64,000 nucleotides of DNA from JAJDOD01 sp050299835 (GCA_050299835.1 JBNKWP010000010.1:1-64000), one strand, 5' to 3'. Shown: positions 18,966 to 28,001, counted from the stretch's first letter. A program made the numbers and translations. Notes: generated from the sequence alone by a model not told the origin.

Positions 18966-18987
18966 TATCCTGCATATTTGCAGGTAT
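18966..18987. promoter_or_regulatory. Candidate LysR operator in divergent gap
   Basis: The inverted repeat CCTGCA-TATT-TGCAGG lies at 18969-18984, directly upstream of the LysR start. With TAT before it and TATA after it, the symmetry is almost continuous. This matches the T-N11-A palindrome type bound by LysR proteins. The target gene is unproven; the regulator itself and the lipoprotein at 19093 are the only candidates nearby. Confidence 0.5.
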
Positions 18988-19092
18988 ATCATGCAATATT
19001 TTCTATTAGTGTAAATGTCGGATTTGTCTAACTTCGCCACAACTGGGACTTGGAGCGGGCCAGGATGGGTCCAAAACCAGAAAGGAAGAGGA

Positions 19093-19437
19093 ATGAACGC
19101 TATCAAGCTTTGTGCTGCAATTGGGGTGGCAGGTCTGCTTGCAGCCTGCGCCCAACAGGAAGAGCCGACAATGGTTGCTCCGCAGCCGGTCTATGACAAA
19201 TTTGGCGGCGGTTCGTGCGAGGGCGACTACATCTATATTCCGGGAGCTCCGCCGCAGATCGACCAATGCATTCCGGACGATGAATGTGAGCCGTATTACA
19301 ACACCGCCACTCAACAGACAGAGTGTCTGCCGCCAAATCGTTATCCTGATCCGAACGATGGCGAGGATGATCCCAGGGGTAGAACCGACCCGAACGGTTC
19401 GCCGTTTGGTTCCCCGACCGCCGGACCAATCAACTAA
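19093..19437 (+). CDS. Small predicted lipoprotein
   Basis: A 114-residue protein with a lipoprotein signal peptide (MNAIKLCAAIGVAGLLAAC). The mature part has four further Cys in an acidic, Pro-rich context (SCEGDYIY, IDQCIPDDECEPYY, TECLPPNRYP), so disulfides are likely. The ATG at 19093 has GGAAGAGGA at good spacing, which rejects the in-frame start at 19015. Function unknown. Confidence 0.75.
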   Translation: MNAIKLCAAIGVAGLLAACAQQEEPTMVAPQPVYDKFGGGSCEGDYIYIPGAPPQIDQCIPDDECEPYYNTATQQTECLPPNRYPDPNDGEDDPRGRTDPNGSPFGSPTAGPIN

Positions 19438-19461
19438 GACCGCATGGGATGAGGGACCGGT

Positions 19462-19500
19462 GGCGCTTGCCTGACTGTCTCCGCAAGCGCCGCCGATTTT
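19462..19500 (+). terminator. Probable intrinsic terminator after lipoprotein gene
   Basis: A 9-base stem GGCGCTTGC / GCAAGCGCC (19462-19470 and 19483-19491) with a 12-base loop, followed by GCCGATTTT. The T-run is weak. Confidence 0.6.
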
Positions 19501-19523
19501 CTAGCCCGTCGGGATAAGATTCA

Positions 19524-19558
19524 CCGCCCGCCCTCTCAGGGGCGGGCGGTTTCATTTT
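19524..19558. terminator. Strong hairpin between convergent genes
   Basis: A perfect 10-base GC stem (CCGCCCGCCC / GGGCGGGCGG, 19524-19533 and 19540-19549) followed on the + strand by TTTCATTTT. It ends readthrough from the lipoprotein gene and may also act on the convergent sat-cysC transcript, although no T-run follows in that direction. Confidence 0.8.
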
Positions 19559-21627
19559 CACCCTGCGACCAAGCCCATCTGTTCGAGCTTGAGCAGCACC
19601 TGATGCGCGCAGTGGTCGACCTCGACATTCTCGGTCTCCACGCGAAGTTCGGGGTTCTCCGGCACGTCATACGGATCGGAGATGCCGGTGAATTCCTTGA
19701 TCTTGCCCTCGCGCGCCAGCTTGTAGAGACCCTTGCGGTCCCGCCGTTCGCATTCCTCGATGGTGGTGGCGACATGCACCTCGACAAATGCTCCGAACGC
19801 CTCGACATCTTCCCGCACGGCGCGGCGCGTCACGCCATAGGGCGCAATCGGCGCACAAATGGCGATGCCGCCATTCTTGGTGATCTCGGACGCCACATAG
19901 CCGATCCGGCGGATGTTCAGGTCGCGGTGCTCCTTGGAGAACCCAAGCTCTGACGACAGGTTCTTCCGCACGATATCGCCATCGAGCAGCGTCACCGGAC
20001 GCCCGCCCATCTCCATCAGCTTGACCATCAAGGCGTTGGCAATGGTCGATTTTCCGGAACCGGAGAAGCCGGTGAAGAAGACCGTGAAGCCCTGCTGAGA
20101 GCGTGGCGGATAACGCCCGCGCAACTGGTTGACCACCTCGGGGAAAGAGAACCATTCGGGGATCTCCAGCCCTTCGCGCAGGCGGCGGCGCAACTCGGTG
20201 CCCGAGATGTTGAGGACTGTGGCGCCGTCTTTCACCTCGTCTGCCGGCTCATATTGGGCGCGTTCCTGCACGTAGACCATGTGTTTGAAATCGACCATCT
20301 CGATGCCGATTTCCTCCTGGTGTTCGCGGAACAGGTCCTGCGCATCGTAAGGCCCGTAGAAATCCTCGCCCGCGCTGTTCTTGCCCGGCCCGGCATGGTC
20401 GCGGCCAACGATCATATGGGTGCAGCCATGGTTCTTACGGATCAGCCCGTGCCAGACCGCCTCGCGCGGGCCGGCCATGCGCATGGCAAGGTTCAGAAGG
20501 CTCATCGTCGTGGTCGCGGCCGGATACTTGTCCAGCACAGCCTCATAGCAACGGACGCGGGTGAAGTGATCGACGTCACCCGGCTTGGTCAGCCCGACAA
20601 CCGGGTGAATCAGCAGGTTGGCAGCGGCATCCTTGGCCGCGCGGAAGGTCAGTTCCTGATGCGCGCGGTGGAGCGGGTTGCGCGTCTGGAACGCCACCAC
20701 ACGGCGCCAGCCCAACTTGCGGAAATAGGCGCGGAGCTCGTTCGGCGTATCGCGGCGCATCTTGAAATCGTAATGCACGGGCGGCTGGATGCCGGTGATC
20801 GGTCCGCCAAGATAGACCTTTCCGGCGGTGTTATGCAGATAGTTGACCGCAGGATGCGCGTCATCATCCGCCCCGAAGACCTTTTCGGCCTCCTTCGCCT
20901 TGTCCGGCGTCCAGCGGTCGGTGACGGTCAGCGTGGCAAGGATCACGCCTTCCTGGTCGCGGAGCGCGATGTCCTGACCCAGTTCGATGCCATCGGCGAA
21001 CGCCTCCGACACATCGAGCGTGACCGGCATCGGCCAGAGCGTACCATCGGCCAGCCGCATGTTCTCGACCACGCCGTTGTAATCTTCCTCGCTCAGGAAA
21101 CCCTTCAAGGGATGAAATCCGCCGTTCATCAACAGTTCAAGGTCGCAGATCTGGCGCGGGCTCAGATCCCAGCTCGGCAGGTCGGCGGCTTCCTTTTTCA
21201 GCTTTTGTGCGCTCTCGTAGGAAACGAAAAGCTCGGGGATCGGAGCATGGTTGGGGATTTGCATCGTGTTCTGCCTTTGCGGCTTGAGTGGATTGGAATT
21301 CGAGCCGGTGAGTTCGGCGTGAAGGGCGTCATATTCCGCGCGCTTGCGGGCGAGGAAGAGATCGGTGAGACGGGATTTTGTTGTGGCGCCACGGGTGGTC
21401 AGAGCGTAGGCAAAGCGATGGCGTTTATCCGGACCGGCGCGTTCGCTGATCGTGATGAAACCCGCTTCGGCAGCAGACTTGATCTGCGCGTTGAGCGATC
21501 CCAGGGATATGTCGAGCGCCGAGGCCGTCGTCCTTTGCGAGGCGTCCGGCGCGGCGTCGAGCTGACGCAGGAGGCGGAAGAGCAGGTCTTCCTCATCCGA
21601 CAGTGATTGGATCGTCTTTCCTGACAT
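19558..21627 (-). CDS. MarR-like regulator fused in frame to bifunctional sulfate adenylyltransferase/adenylylsulfate kinase
   Basis: The open frame encodes 689 residues from the ATG at 21627 (a Met at 21666 is also in frame). Residues ~1-110 form a winged helix like the 'EPS-associated MarR' family (DEEDLLFRLLRQL, ASALDISLGSLNAQI, ALTTRGATTKSRL). After a short linker a second start region begins at Met122 (codon at 21264), MQIPNHAPIPELFVSYESAQ, the normal N-terminus of Sat-CysC. The sulfurylase part has QTRNPLHRAHQ; the C-terminal APS kinase has the P-loop GFSGSGKST and FSKEHRDLNIRRIGYV. Together they make PAPS from sulfate and ATP. AAAGG lies 9 bases before codon 122, so separate translation of the enzyme is also possible. 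Confidence 0.9.
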   Translation of the reverse strand: MSGKTIQSLSDEEDLLFRLLRQLDAAPDASQRTTASALDISLGSLNAQIKSAAEAGFITISERAGPDKRHRFAYALTTRGATTKSRLTDLFLARKRAEYDALHAELTGSNSNPLKPQRQNTMQIPNHAPIPELFVSYESAQKLKKEAADLPSWDLSPRQICDLELLMNGGFHPLKGFLSEEDYNGVVENMRLADGTLWPMPVTLDVSEAFADGIELGQDIALRDQEGVILATLTVTDRWTPDKAKEAEKVFGADDDAHPAVNYLHNTAGKVYLGGPITGIQPPVHYDFKMRRDTPNELRAYFRKLGWRRVVAFQTRNPLHRAHQELTFRAAKDAAANLLIHPVVGLTKPGDVDHFTRVRCYEAVLDKYPAATTTMSLLNLAMRMAGPREAVWHGLIRKNHGCTHMIVGRDHAGPGKNSAGEDFYGPYDAQDLFREHQEEIGIEMVDFKHMVYVQERAQYEPADEVKDGATVLNISGTELRRRLREGLEIPEWFSFPEVVNQLRGRYPPRSQQGFTVFFTGFSGSGKSTIANALMVKLMEMGGRPVTLLDGDIVRKNLSSELGFSKEHRDLNIRRIGYVASEITKNGGIAICAPIAPYGVTRRAVREDVEAFGAFVEVHVATTIEECERRDRKGLYKLAREGKIKEFTGISDPYDVPENPELRVETENVEVDHCAHQVLLKLEQMGLVAG

Positions 21628-21779
21628 GCGGTGGCGACTCGTTGGTGTGTTCACGGATGAACACATATAGAAACGCAGCCGAAATGAAAGCCCGGATCAC
21701 AAGATTTCGGGCGATTTCCTGCTGCGTGCTTGATATGAAATAGAAAGACGCGACGACTGCTTTGCAAATGGGGTTTGTC

Positions 21780-22358
21780 ATGCCGAATCTGACGTTCAGG
21801 CCCGCCTCCGTGGATGATCTGGACCATCTGGTCGAGTTCGTTCTGATGGCCGGAGAAGGATTGCCGGACCTCGCCTGGGCCGAAATGGCGGAGCCGGGCG
21901 AGTCACTTCATGATGTCGGGCTGCGGCGTGCCGGACGCGATGAAGGCGCGTTTTCCTGGAAGAACGCAACGATATTTGAACGCAACGGGACCGTGCTCGG
22001 CGGCATTGTGGGCTTCCGGTTGCCGGACGAGCCTGTGGTGATCTCCGACGATTTTCCAAAAGCCTTTCGCCCGCTTCAGGAGCTGGAAAACCTTGCCTGC
22101 GGCAGTTGGTACGTGAACATCCTTGGCGTCTATGACACGGCGCGAGGACAGGGCGTGGGGTCAACCATGCTTGGCTATGCCGATGCCTTCGCAGCGCAAA
22201 CCGGTGCGCGCGGCACCTCGCTCATCGTGTTTTCCGACAATGAAGGGGCCGAGCGCCTCTATCGGCGCTCAGGCTATGTGGAAGTTGCGCGCCGGAAGAT
22301 GGATTACCCCGAATGGAAACACCACGGCTGCGACGCGATCCTGCTGGTGAAACGCTGA
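21780..22358 (+). CDS. GNAT-family N-acetyltransferase
   Basis: A 192-residue acetyltransferase. The acetyl-CoA motif A is visible as ILGVYDTARGQGVGSTMLGYAD and motif B as VFSDNEGAERLYRRSGYVEVARRKM. The ATG at 21780 (MPNLTFRPASVDDL) is the natural GNAT start; another in-frame ATG lies at 21762. It is divergent from the sat-cysC gene. Substrate unknown. Confidence 0.85.
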   Translation: MPNLTFRPASVDDLDHLVEFVLMAGEGLPDLAWAEMAEPGESLHDVGLRRAGRDEGAFSWKNATIFERNGTVLGGIVGFRLPDEPVVISDDFPKAFRPLQELENLACGSWYVNILGVYDTARGQGVGSTMLGYADAFAAQTGARGTSLIVFSDNEGAERLYRRSGYVEVARRKMDYPEWKHHGCDAILLVKR

Positions 22359-22361
22359 CAC

Positions 22362-23327
22362 CTATTCTGCCGCAATTTCTGTTTCCGCCTCGGCTTCCGC
22401 CAAAAAACGCTCCGCCTCCAGCGCCGCCATGCAGCCCATCCCGGCCGAGGTGACGGCCTGCCGGTAAACATGGTCGGTGATGTCGCCCGCCGCAAAGACG
22501 CCCGGGATCGAGGTTGCCGTGCTGTCAGGCCTGGTCACCACATAGCCGCCATTATGGGTCTCCAGCACGTCCTTCACCAACTCGTTCGACGGCGCATGTC
22601 CGATGGCGATGAAGACGCCGCTGCAGGGGATTTCCGTCGTCTCGCCGCTTTGCGCATGCTTTACGCGAACGCCGGTGACGCCCTTGGGATCATTCTCCCC
22701 GATCACCTCGTCAAGCTGGTGGTCCCAAAGCATTTCGACCTTGGGGTTATTGAACAGCCGGTGCTGCAAAATCTTCTCCGCGCGAAGCTCGTCGCGGCGG
22801 TGGATCAGGGTCACCTTGTTGGCGAAGTTGGTGAGGAACAGCGCCTCTTCCACTGCGGTGTTCCCGCCGCCGATCACCACAACGTCCTTTCCGCGATAGA
22901 AAAACCCGTCGCAGGTCGCGCAGGCCGAAACGCCAAAGCCCTTGAAGGCTTCTTCTGACGGCAGGCCGATCCACTTCGCCTGTGCGCCGGTCGCCAGGAT
23001 CACCGCGTCTGCGGTGTAGGTCGTGCCGCCATCGCCGACGGCGGTGAAGGGGCGCTTCGACAGATCAAGGCTGTTGATATGGTCGCTGATGATCTCGGTG
23101 CCGACGGCGCGGGCATGTGCCTCCATCTGGACCATCAGCTCGGGCCCCTGGATCTCGGCAATGCCCGGCCAGTTTTCCACTTCGGTGGTGATGGTCAGCT
23201 GCCCGCCCGGCTGAATGCCCTGCACCAGAAGCGGTTCCAGCATCGCACGGCTGGCATAAACGGCTGCGGTATAACCGGCAGGGCCGGAGCCGATGATAAG
23301 AACGCGGGTGTGACGGGTATCGGACAT
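22362..23327 (-). CDS. trxB: Thioredoxin-disulfide reductase
   Basis: A 321-residue flavoprotein that reduces thioredoxin with NADPH. The FAD site is IIGSGPAGYTAAVYASRA (residues 11-28), the redox-active pair is in CATC (Cys136, Cys139), the NADPH site is VVIGGGNTAVEEA, and the second FAD motif is GVFAAGDITD. The ATG at 23327 is used; an in-frame start nine codons upstream is less likely. It is convergent with the GNAT gene and divergent from the Lrp gene. Confidence 0.95.
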   Translation of the reverse strand: MSDTRHTRVLIIGSGPAGYTAAVYASRAMLEPLLVQGIQPGGQLTITTEVENWPGIAEIQGPELMVQMEAHARAVGTEIISDHINSLDLSKRPFTAVGDGGTTYTADAVILATGAQAKWIGLPSEEAFKGFGVSACATCDGFFYRGKDVVVIGGGNTAVEEALFLTNFANKVTLIHRRDELRAEKILQHRLFNNPKVEMLWDHQLDEVIGENDPKGVTGVRVKHAQSGETTEIPCSGVFIAIGHAPSNELVKDVLETHNGGYVVTRPDSTATSIPGVFAAGDITDHVYRQAVTSAGMGCMAALEAERFLAEAEAETEIAAE

Positions 23328-23506
23328 GGGCGGCAGCTCCTGCTTCTGGACCACAGCATATAGGCAATGGGGTGGGGCAGGTGCAAGGGAGGCCGGGTGT
23401 CCAGGACTGGCGATCAGCTTTTCGCATCTTGCGCAACCTTGAAATATAATTGCGCAACACGTTCCGCCACGGTATCTTTTGTGAATAGGGACAGGCAGGG
23501 ACTCAG

Positions 23507-24007
23507 ATGACCAGTCACAAGCTCGATGCGATCGACAGGAAGATTCTTACCGAACTTCAGGCGGATGGGCGGATGACCAATGTCGAACTGGCCAGCCGTG
23601 TCGGTATCTCCGCACCGCCCTGCCTGCGCCGGGTGCGGGCGCTGGAGGAACAGGGGTTCATCCGGGGCTATCATGCCGCCGTGGATGCCCGCGCGCTCGG
23701 GTTCGAAGTGCAGGTCTTCGCGATGGTCGGGCTTCAGAGCCAGGCGGAAGCGGATCTGTCAGCCTTCGAGGCGCGGTGTGCCGAGTGGCCGCTTGTCCGC
23801 GAATGCCACATGTTGAACGGCGAGGTTGATTTCATCCTGAAATGCGTGGCCCCGGACCTGTCGACCTTCCAGAGCTTCCTGACGGAACAACTGACCGCCG
23901 CGCCCAATGTCATCAGCGTGAAAACCTCGCTGGTCATTCGCGGGGCCAAGGATGAGCCGGGCGTGCCTTTCGATATTCTGGAAGAACGAGTCGCCCAGAT
24001 CGCCTGA
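23507..24007 (+). CDS. Lrp/AsnC-family transcriptional regulator
   Basis: A 166-residue regulator. The AsnC-type helix-turn-helix (LDAIDRKILTELQADGRMTNVELASRVGIS, then PPCLRRVRALEEQGFIRGY) is complete and is followed by a RAM ligand-binding domain. A close match to the leucine-responsive subgroup is likely. It is divergent from trxB; the 179-base gap should hold both promoters. Targets are unknown. Confidence 0.92.
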   Translation: MTSHKLDAIDRKILTELQADGRMTNVELASRVGISAPPCLRRVRALEEQGFIRGYHAAVDARALGFEVQVFAMVGLQSQAEADLSAFEARCAEWPLVRECHMLNGEVDFILKCVAPDLSTFQSFLTEQLTAAPNVISVKTSLVIRGAKDEPGVPFDILEERVAQIA

Positions 24008-24013
24008 AACGCC

Positions 24014-24826
24014 TTAGCCGGTCATGCTGTAAAGATCGTCCTGAGACAGGCGCGGCACGCTGAGTCGCCCGAAATCGCGCACATGGTCGAGATGCGGGAA
24101 GAACCGCATGAAGAGCGCGAGCATCTCCTCGGGCAGGGAGATCGGCGTCTCGGGTCCGGGGTGGAAGGTTTCCACCTCAAGACCAGCGGCCATGATCGTT
24201 TCGTGTTCGGCGCAGGCCAGGTGATAGACGCGGGTGGGCGACACCGGCGTGACCTCGATCACCGAATGACCGTCCGCCATCGCCGAGAGCGGCACATAGA
24301 CGGCGTCGGTTCCCATCGTGCTGCGCAGCTTGGGGTCACGGTCGATCCGGCGCGCGCCCGGCCCAAAGGTCTGGTCCTGCGCCGGGCGGCCAAGCCCGAA
24401 CGCATCCGCCATCACGCGGTAGAGCCGGGGTTCGTCGCCCAGCGTCGGAGCACCGGGCACAAGGGTGATTGCACCCTTCCACAGCAATTGCGAATACCGG
24501 CCATCGGCGGTTTCCAGCCTCATGCCGGGCGACAGGTCTTCCACCGCGACCGGCCCCAGATCGGTCTGGATCAGCGCGCCGTGGGTAAAGGCGTTGAATG
24601 CCGCCTCAAAGGCAGGCAGCGCGGGGGAGACGGTGATATTCGTCTGCACTTCGCCCGCTTCCAGCCATTCGCTTTCGAACCGTCGCGTCACCCGAGCCTT
24701 GGGCGCGGCGGGCACGGACGTGGCGACCGGTGTCCGTGACACGCGGCGGCGCACCGTAAAGGCCGGTTCGCTGATCACGCGCGAGGACATTTCGGGCAAT
24801 GGAGGCAATGTTGGGGAAGCACTCAT
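24014..24826 (-). CDS. Hint-domain (Hedgehog/intein-type) protein lacking the nucleophile Cys
   Basis: A 270-residue protein. A Pro/Arg-rich N-terminal ~85 residues is followed by a Hint_2-type domain (HGALIQTDLGPVAVEDLSPGMR, LWKGAITLV, VYHLACAEHETIMAAGLEVETF). The usual start of the domain is Cys-Phe-Thr-x-Gly-Thr; here the equivalent reads AFTHGA, so the self-cleavage nucleophile is absent. Such proteins are common in Rhodobacterales and their role is unknown. The ATG at 24826 is preferred to an in-frame start at 24940. Confidence 0.82.
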   Translation of the reverse strand: MSASPTLPPLPEMSSRVISEPAFTVRRRVSRTPVATSVPAAPKARVTRRFESEWLEAGEVQTNITVSPALPAFEAAFNAFTHGALIQTDLGPVAVEDLSPGMRLETADGRYSQLLWKGAITLVPGAPTLGDEPRLYRVMADAFGLGRPAQDQTFGPGARRIDRDPKLRSTMGTDAVYVPLSAMADGHSVIEVTPVSPTRVYHLACAEHETIMAAGLEVETFHPGPETPISLPEEMLALFMRFFPHLDHVRDFGRLSVPRLSQDDLYSMTG

Positions 24827-24875
24827 CTGAGGGAGACCTTTTTTACTCGATAAGGGGTTGGTTTGACTGACATTT

Positions 24876-24974
24876 TTACTGTTTGGACAGTCGTTGGAAC
24901 CTGCGGAACTGAATCGTCTCGGCGGTCTTTGCAGCCGCAATGACGCTTTTCATCCAACGGGGTTTCGTCGACAT
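24876..24974 (-). CDS. Candidate 32-residue small protein
   Basis: A short frame encoding MSTKPRWMKSVIAAAKTAET followed by a basic tail rich in Arg and Phe. GAGG lies 8 bases before the ATG. I recall short proteins with a [KR]WxKSVI core in this bacterial order, but cannot verify it here. The peptide is basic and amphipathic. It lies between the Hint gene and pgeF on the same strand. Confidence 0.45.
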   Translation of the reverse strand: MSTKPRWMKSVIAAAKTAETIQFRRFQRLSKQ

Positions 24975-25114
24975 GCCCGATCCTCGTTCAAACCATTTTG
25001 CACAGGGTCTTGCGCCCTTCGATGAGCAGGAACCTGCCAATGCAATGGGGCAACCTGATGTCCAGATCGGGGAATTTTTGAAAAAAGCGGTCGGCGTATT
25101 CGTGCAGATGAGGC

Positions 25115-25867
25115 CTAGAGCCGGATCACCGAGATCAGGCGACCATAATCGGCTTCTCGATGGTGGACGCTGCGGCGGTAGGAATAGAAGCGATCCGGGT
25201 CGGAATAGGTGCAAAACCCGATCCAGGAGGCCTTGCCGATCCCCGCCGATCTCAGGCGATGGAGGCCGAAGCCGATCAGGTCGAATTGCAGCCTGTCGCC
25301 TTCGCCATTGGCAAAGAACCGGGCGTTTTCAGAATCTTCCTCCATGAACCGGTCGAAAAATTCTGGCCCGACCTCATAGGCGCGCTGGCTGATCGCCGGT
25401 CCGATCACGGCGCAGGTGGAGGCACGGGTCGCCCCGAGGTCTTCCATCGCGTCGAGGGTGGCTTCCAGAACGCCGTCAAGCGCGCCTTTCCACCCGGCAT
25501 GGGCCGCGCCGATCACGCTATGTTCGGCGTCCGCGAAGAGAACCGGCTGACAATCGGCGGTGAGGATGCCAAGGGCGAGGCCCGGCGTCGCGGTGACCAT
25601 CGCGTCGGCTTCGATGGGTGTCTCGGGCACCTTGTCGAGTGCAACCGCACGGGTGGAATGGGTCTGGTGAATACTCGCGAGCTGGTCGGCTTCGACCTCC
25701 ATCGCGGCGGCGACACGGGCGCGGTTGATCAGGACGGTTTCGCGCTGGTCCGATGAACCCAGTCCGCAATTCAGGCCTGAGAACACACCCGAGGAGGCAC
25801 CACCCGCCCGCGTGAAGAAGCCGTGCGGGACGGCAAGGTCTTCGGAGCGGATCGGGTCGAGTGTCAT
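25115..25867 (-). CDS. pgeF: Peptidoglycan editing factor / multicopper polyphenol oxidase (YfiH family)
   Basis: A 250-residue protein of the YfiH/LACC1 family, linked to removal of mis-incorporated Ser from muropeptides. Family motifs are visible: GFFTRAGGASSGVFSGLNCG, the metal-ligand His in SIHQTHS, TADCQPVLFAD and AAHAGWKGAL. Its start overlaps the stop of the methyltransferase gene by 4 bases (ATGA), so the two are translationally coupled. Confidence 0.92.
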   Translation of the reverse strand: MTLDPIRSEDLAVPHGFFTRAGGASSGVFSGLNCGLGSSDQRETVLINRARVAAAMEVEADQLASIHQTHSTRAVALDKVPETPIEADAMVTATPGLALGILTADCQPVLFADAEHSVIGAAHAGWKGALDGVLEATLDAMEDLGATRASTCAVIGPAISQRAYEVGPEFFDRFMEEDSENARFFANGEGDRLQFDLIGFGLHRLRSAGIGKASWIGFCTYSDPDRFYSYRRSVHHREADYGRLISVIRL

Positions 25868-26928
25868 GCGGTGTCGAATCCTGGCGGTGCGGCGGAACCG
25901 GGGCGATGAAGCGCCATCGCCTTGAAGAGCGTTCCCATTTCGTCGGGGTGCGTCAAGCGACGATGTGCGGCTATGTGGGACTCCAGCATATCGCCGCTGA
26001 GTGTCGCGGCAAGCGCCTGGGCCCGCGCGGTAATGCCGAGCCGTTCCAGAAGCACGCCTTGCGGGATCACGGCGGTTGCGGCGGCGGGATGGGCGGCACG
26101 GGCGAGCGCCTCGAAATCGACATGGGCGGTGAGATCCGCCTCGCCCGGGGCCTCGAACGGATCGACTGTCCGGTGCGCCTTCACCGCCTGGAACGTGTCT
26201 CCGAGCGACCGGCGGTCCCCGTAATCGATGATCAGGGCCGCGCCGCCATGGGTCGCGATACGCGCGCCGATGGCCTGCGCTATGGTCTCGCCGACGGGCG
26301 AGATTTCCACGATGTCGCCCGCGTCTGTGTCGCCGAGGCGATGGGCGAGGTGATCGGGCGGCATGGGATCGGACAGGCCAAGGGTCAGCTTGCCGTCACT
26401 GACGCCGACAACCCGCTCGCGCCAGCCGTCGCCCTCGCGCTGGAACTGGCGGATCGGGAGCGCGTCGAAGAATTCATTGGCGACGAGGAACAGCCGGCCG
26501 CCGGGCAGGGTGTCGATCGTGTCGTGATGGGTGAGCGGCGCGTCGATGGTGGCTGATTGCGCGGCGCGGAGCTTGGGCGAGGTCTCGACGAGGTGGAGGG
26601 TCAGCGCCGCGTGGAAGCCGGGAACGGCGGCCGTCGCCCGCAGGATATCAGCCATGAGCGTGCCACGGCCGGGGCCGAGTTCGGCGAGGAGGAACGGTGT
26701 CGGCGCGCCAGTGTCGAGCCAGCATTGCGCGAGGCAGAGCCCGAGCAACTCGCCGAACATCTGGCTGATCTCGGGGGCGGTGGTGAAATCTCCTGCCGCT
26801 CCCAGCGGATCGCGGGTGATGTAGTAGCCATGCTCGGGATCGGCGAGGCATTCGGTCATGTAGTCGGCGATGGTGATCGGGCCGGTGGCCTCTATGCGGC
26901 GGATCAGTTTCCGGGCGAGCGGGGTCAT
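25864..26928 (-). CDS. SAM-dependent methyltransferase, NDUFAF7/MidA type
   Basis: A 354-residue class I methyltransferase. The family start ITIADYMTECLADPEHGYY and GDFTTAPEISQMFGELLG, plus the SAM-binding ELGPGRGTLMADIL, identify the MidA/NDUFAF7 group. The mitochondrial homologue methylates an arginine of the complex I subunit NDUFS2; the bacterial substrate is not known. It lies between lgt and pgeF, an arrangement typical of this order. Confidence 0.92.
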   Translation of the reverse strand: MTPLARKLIRRIEATGPITIADYMTECLADPEHGYYITRDPLGAAGDFTTAPEISQMFGELLGLCLAQCWLDTGAPTPFLLAELGPGRGTLMADILRATAAVPGFHAALTLHLVETSPKLRAAQSATIDAPLTHHDTIDTLPGGRLFLVANEFFDALPIRQFQREGDGWRERVVGVSDGKLTLGLSDPMPPDHLAHRLGDTDAGDIVEISPVGETIAQAIGARIATHGGAALIIDYGDRRSLGDTFQAVKAHRTVDPFEAPGEADLTAHVDFEALARAAHPAAATAVIPQGVLLERLGITARAQALAATLSGDMLESHIAAHRRLTHPDEMGTLFKAMALHRPGSAAPPGFDTA

Positions 26929-27016
26929 GCCGCCAATCGAGCGCCTGCGGCGCGTTCGATCCTTTGCGCCTGCCTGCGGCAGTCGCGGGCTTTGCGTATT
27001 TGGGACAAGATGAAGG

Positions 27017-27904
27017 TCATCTGCGTCTGAGTGCGAGTGCGGCGATCAGCAGACCCACGGCGATCATCGGCAGGGAGAATTGCTGGCCGCGGGTGATGCC
27101 GAATTCGCCGAATTGCATCACGTAGCCCATCGGGTTTTCGGGCGACATGAACTGGCCGTCGGCCTGGCGGAAGAACTCGACGGTGAAGCGGCAGATGCCG
27201 TAGCCGGCGATGAATGTGCCGGCGATCAGGCCGGGGCGCCTCAAGGCACCGTGTCTGTAGGCGAGCCAGATGAGGAGCGCGCCGAGCAGGATGCCCTCCA
27301 GCGCTGCTTCGTAGAGTTGCGAAGGGTGGCGGGCGCAGAGGCCAGTCACGCCGGGGCAGTCCTGGGCGGCGAAACCGGGGAAGACGACGCCCCAGGGGAG
27401 GTCTGTCGGGCGGCCCCAAAGCTCGGCGTTGATGAAATTGGCGAGGCGCCCGAGCAGCAGGCCCGGCGGCGTGCCGATGGCGAGGATATCGGCCACGGGC
27501 AGGAGCTTGAGCCGGTGTTTCCAGCAGAAGATCAGGCCCGCTATCGTGACGCCGAGGAAGCCGCCGTGGAAGGCCATGCCGCCCTCCCAGACACGGAAGA
27601 TTGCCATCGGGTCTTCAAGGAACTGGCCGTCGCCATAGCCGATGACATAGCCGATGCGACCGCCGAGGATGATGCCGAGGATGAGCCATGTGAGGAAGGC
27701 TTCGAGTTGTTCCTCGGTCATGGCCGGCGTGTCGTCGCGCCACAGATGCGTGCGCCGGATCGTGCGTTTCGCCAGCAGGTAGCCGAGCGCGATGCCGACG
27801 ATATAGGCCAGTGCATACCAGCGGATCGGCAGGGTGGTGAAACCCAGCGGTATCTCCACCAATACCGGCGAGATGTCGGGGAATTGGAAGGCGTTGATCT
27901 CCAT
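27017..27904 (-). CDS. lgt: Phosphatidylglycerol:prolipoprotein diacylglyceryl transferase
   Basis: A 295-residue inner-membrane enzyme that adds diacylglycerol to the lipobox Cys of prolipoproteins. About seven membrane segments are visible. Signature motifs are GGMAFHGGFLGV (essential His), GRLANFINAELWGRPTDLPW and RHPSQLYEA. It is the upstream gene of lgt-midA-pgeF and is divergent from ubiK. Confidence 0.95.
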   Translation of the reverse strand: MEINAFQFPDISPVLVEIPLGFTTLPIRWYALAYIVGIALGYLLAKRTIRRTHLWRDDTPAMTEEQLEAFLTWLILGIILGGRIGYVIGYGDGQFLEDPMAIFRVWEGGMAFHGGFLGVTIAGLIFCWKHRLKLLPVADILAIGTPPGLLLGRLANFINAELWGRPTDLPWGVVFPGFAAQDCPGVTGLCARHPSQLYEAALEGILLGALLIWLAYRHGALRRPGLIAGTFIAGYGICRFTVEFFRQADGQFMSPENPMGYVMQFGEFGITRGQQFSLPMIAVGLLIAALALRRR

Positions 27905-28001
27905 CGACGCTGAAGTGACAGCGTGTCACGGGCGCGTCAACCTTGCGGGGCCGGGGTCGGCGGCGCATATAGGGGCCAAGTGTTAAAAAAGGTGATAGCC
28001 C

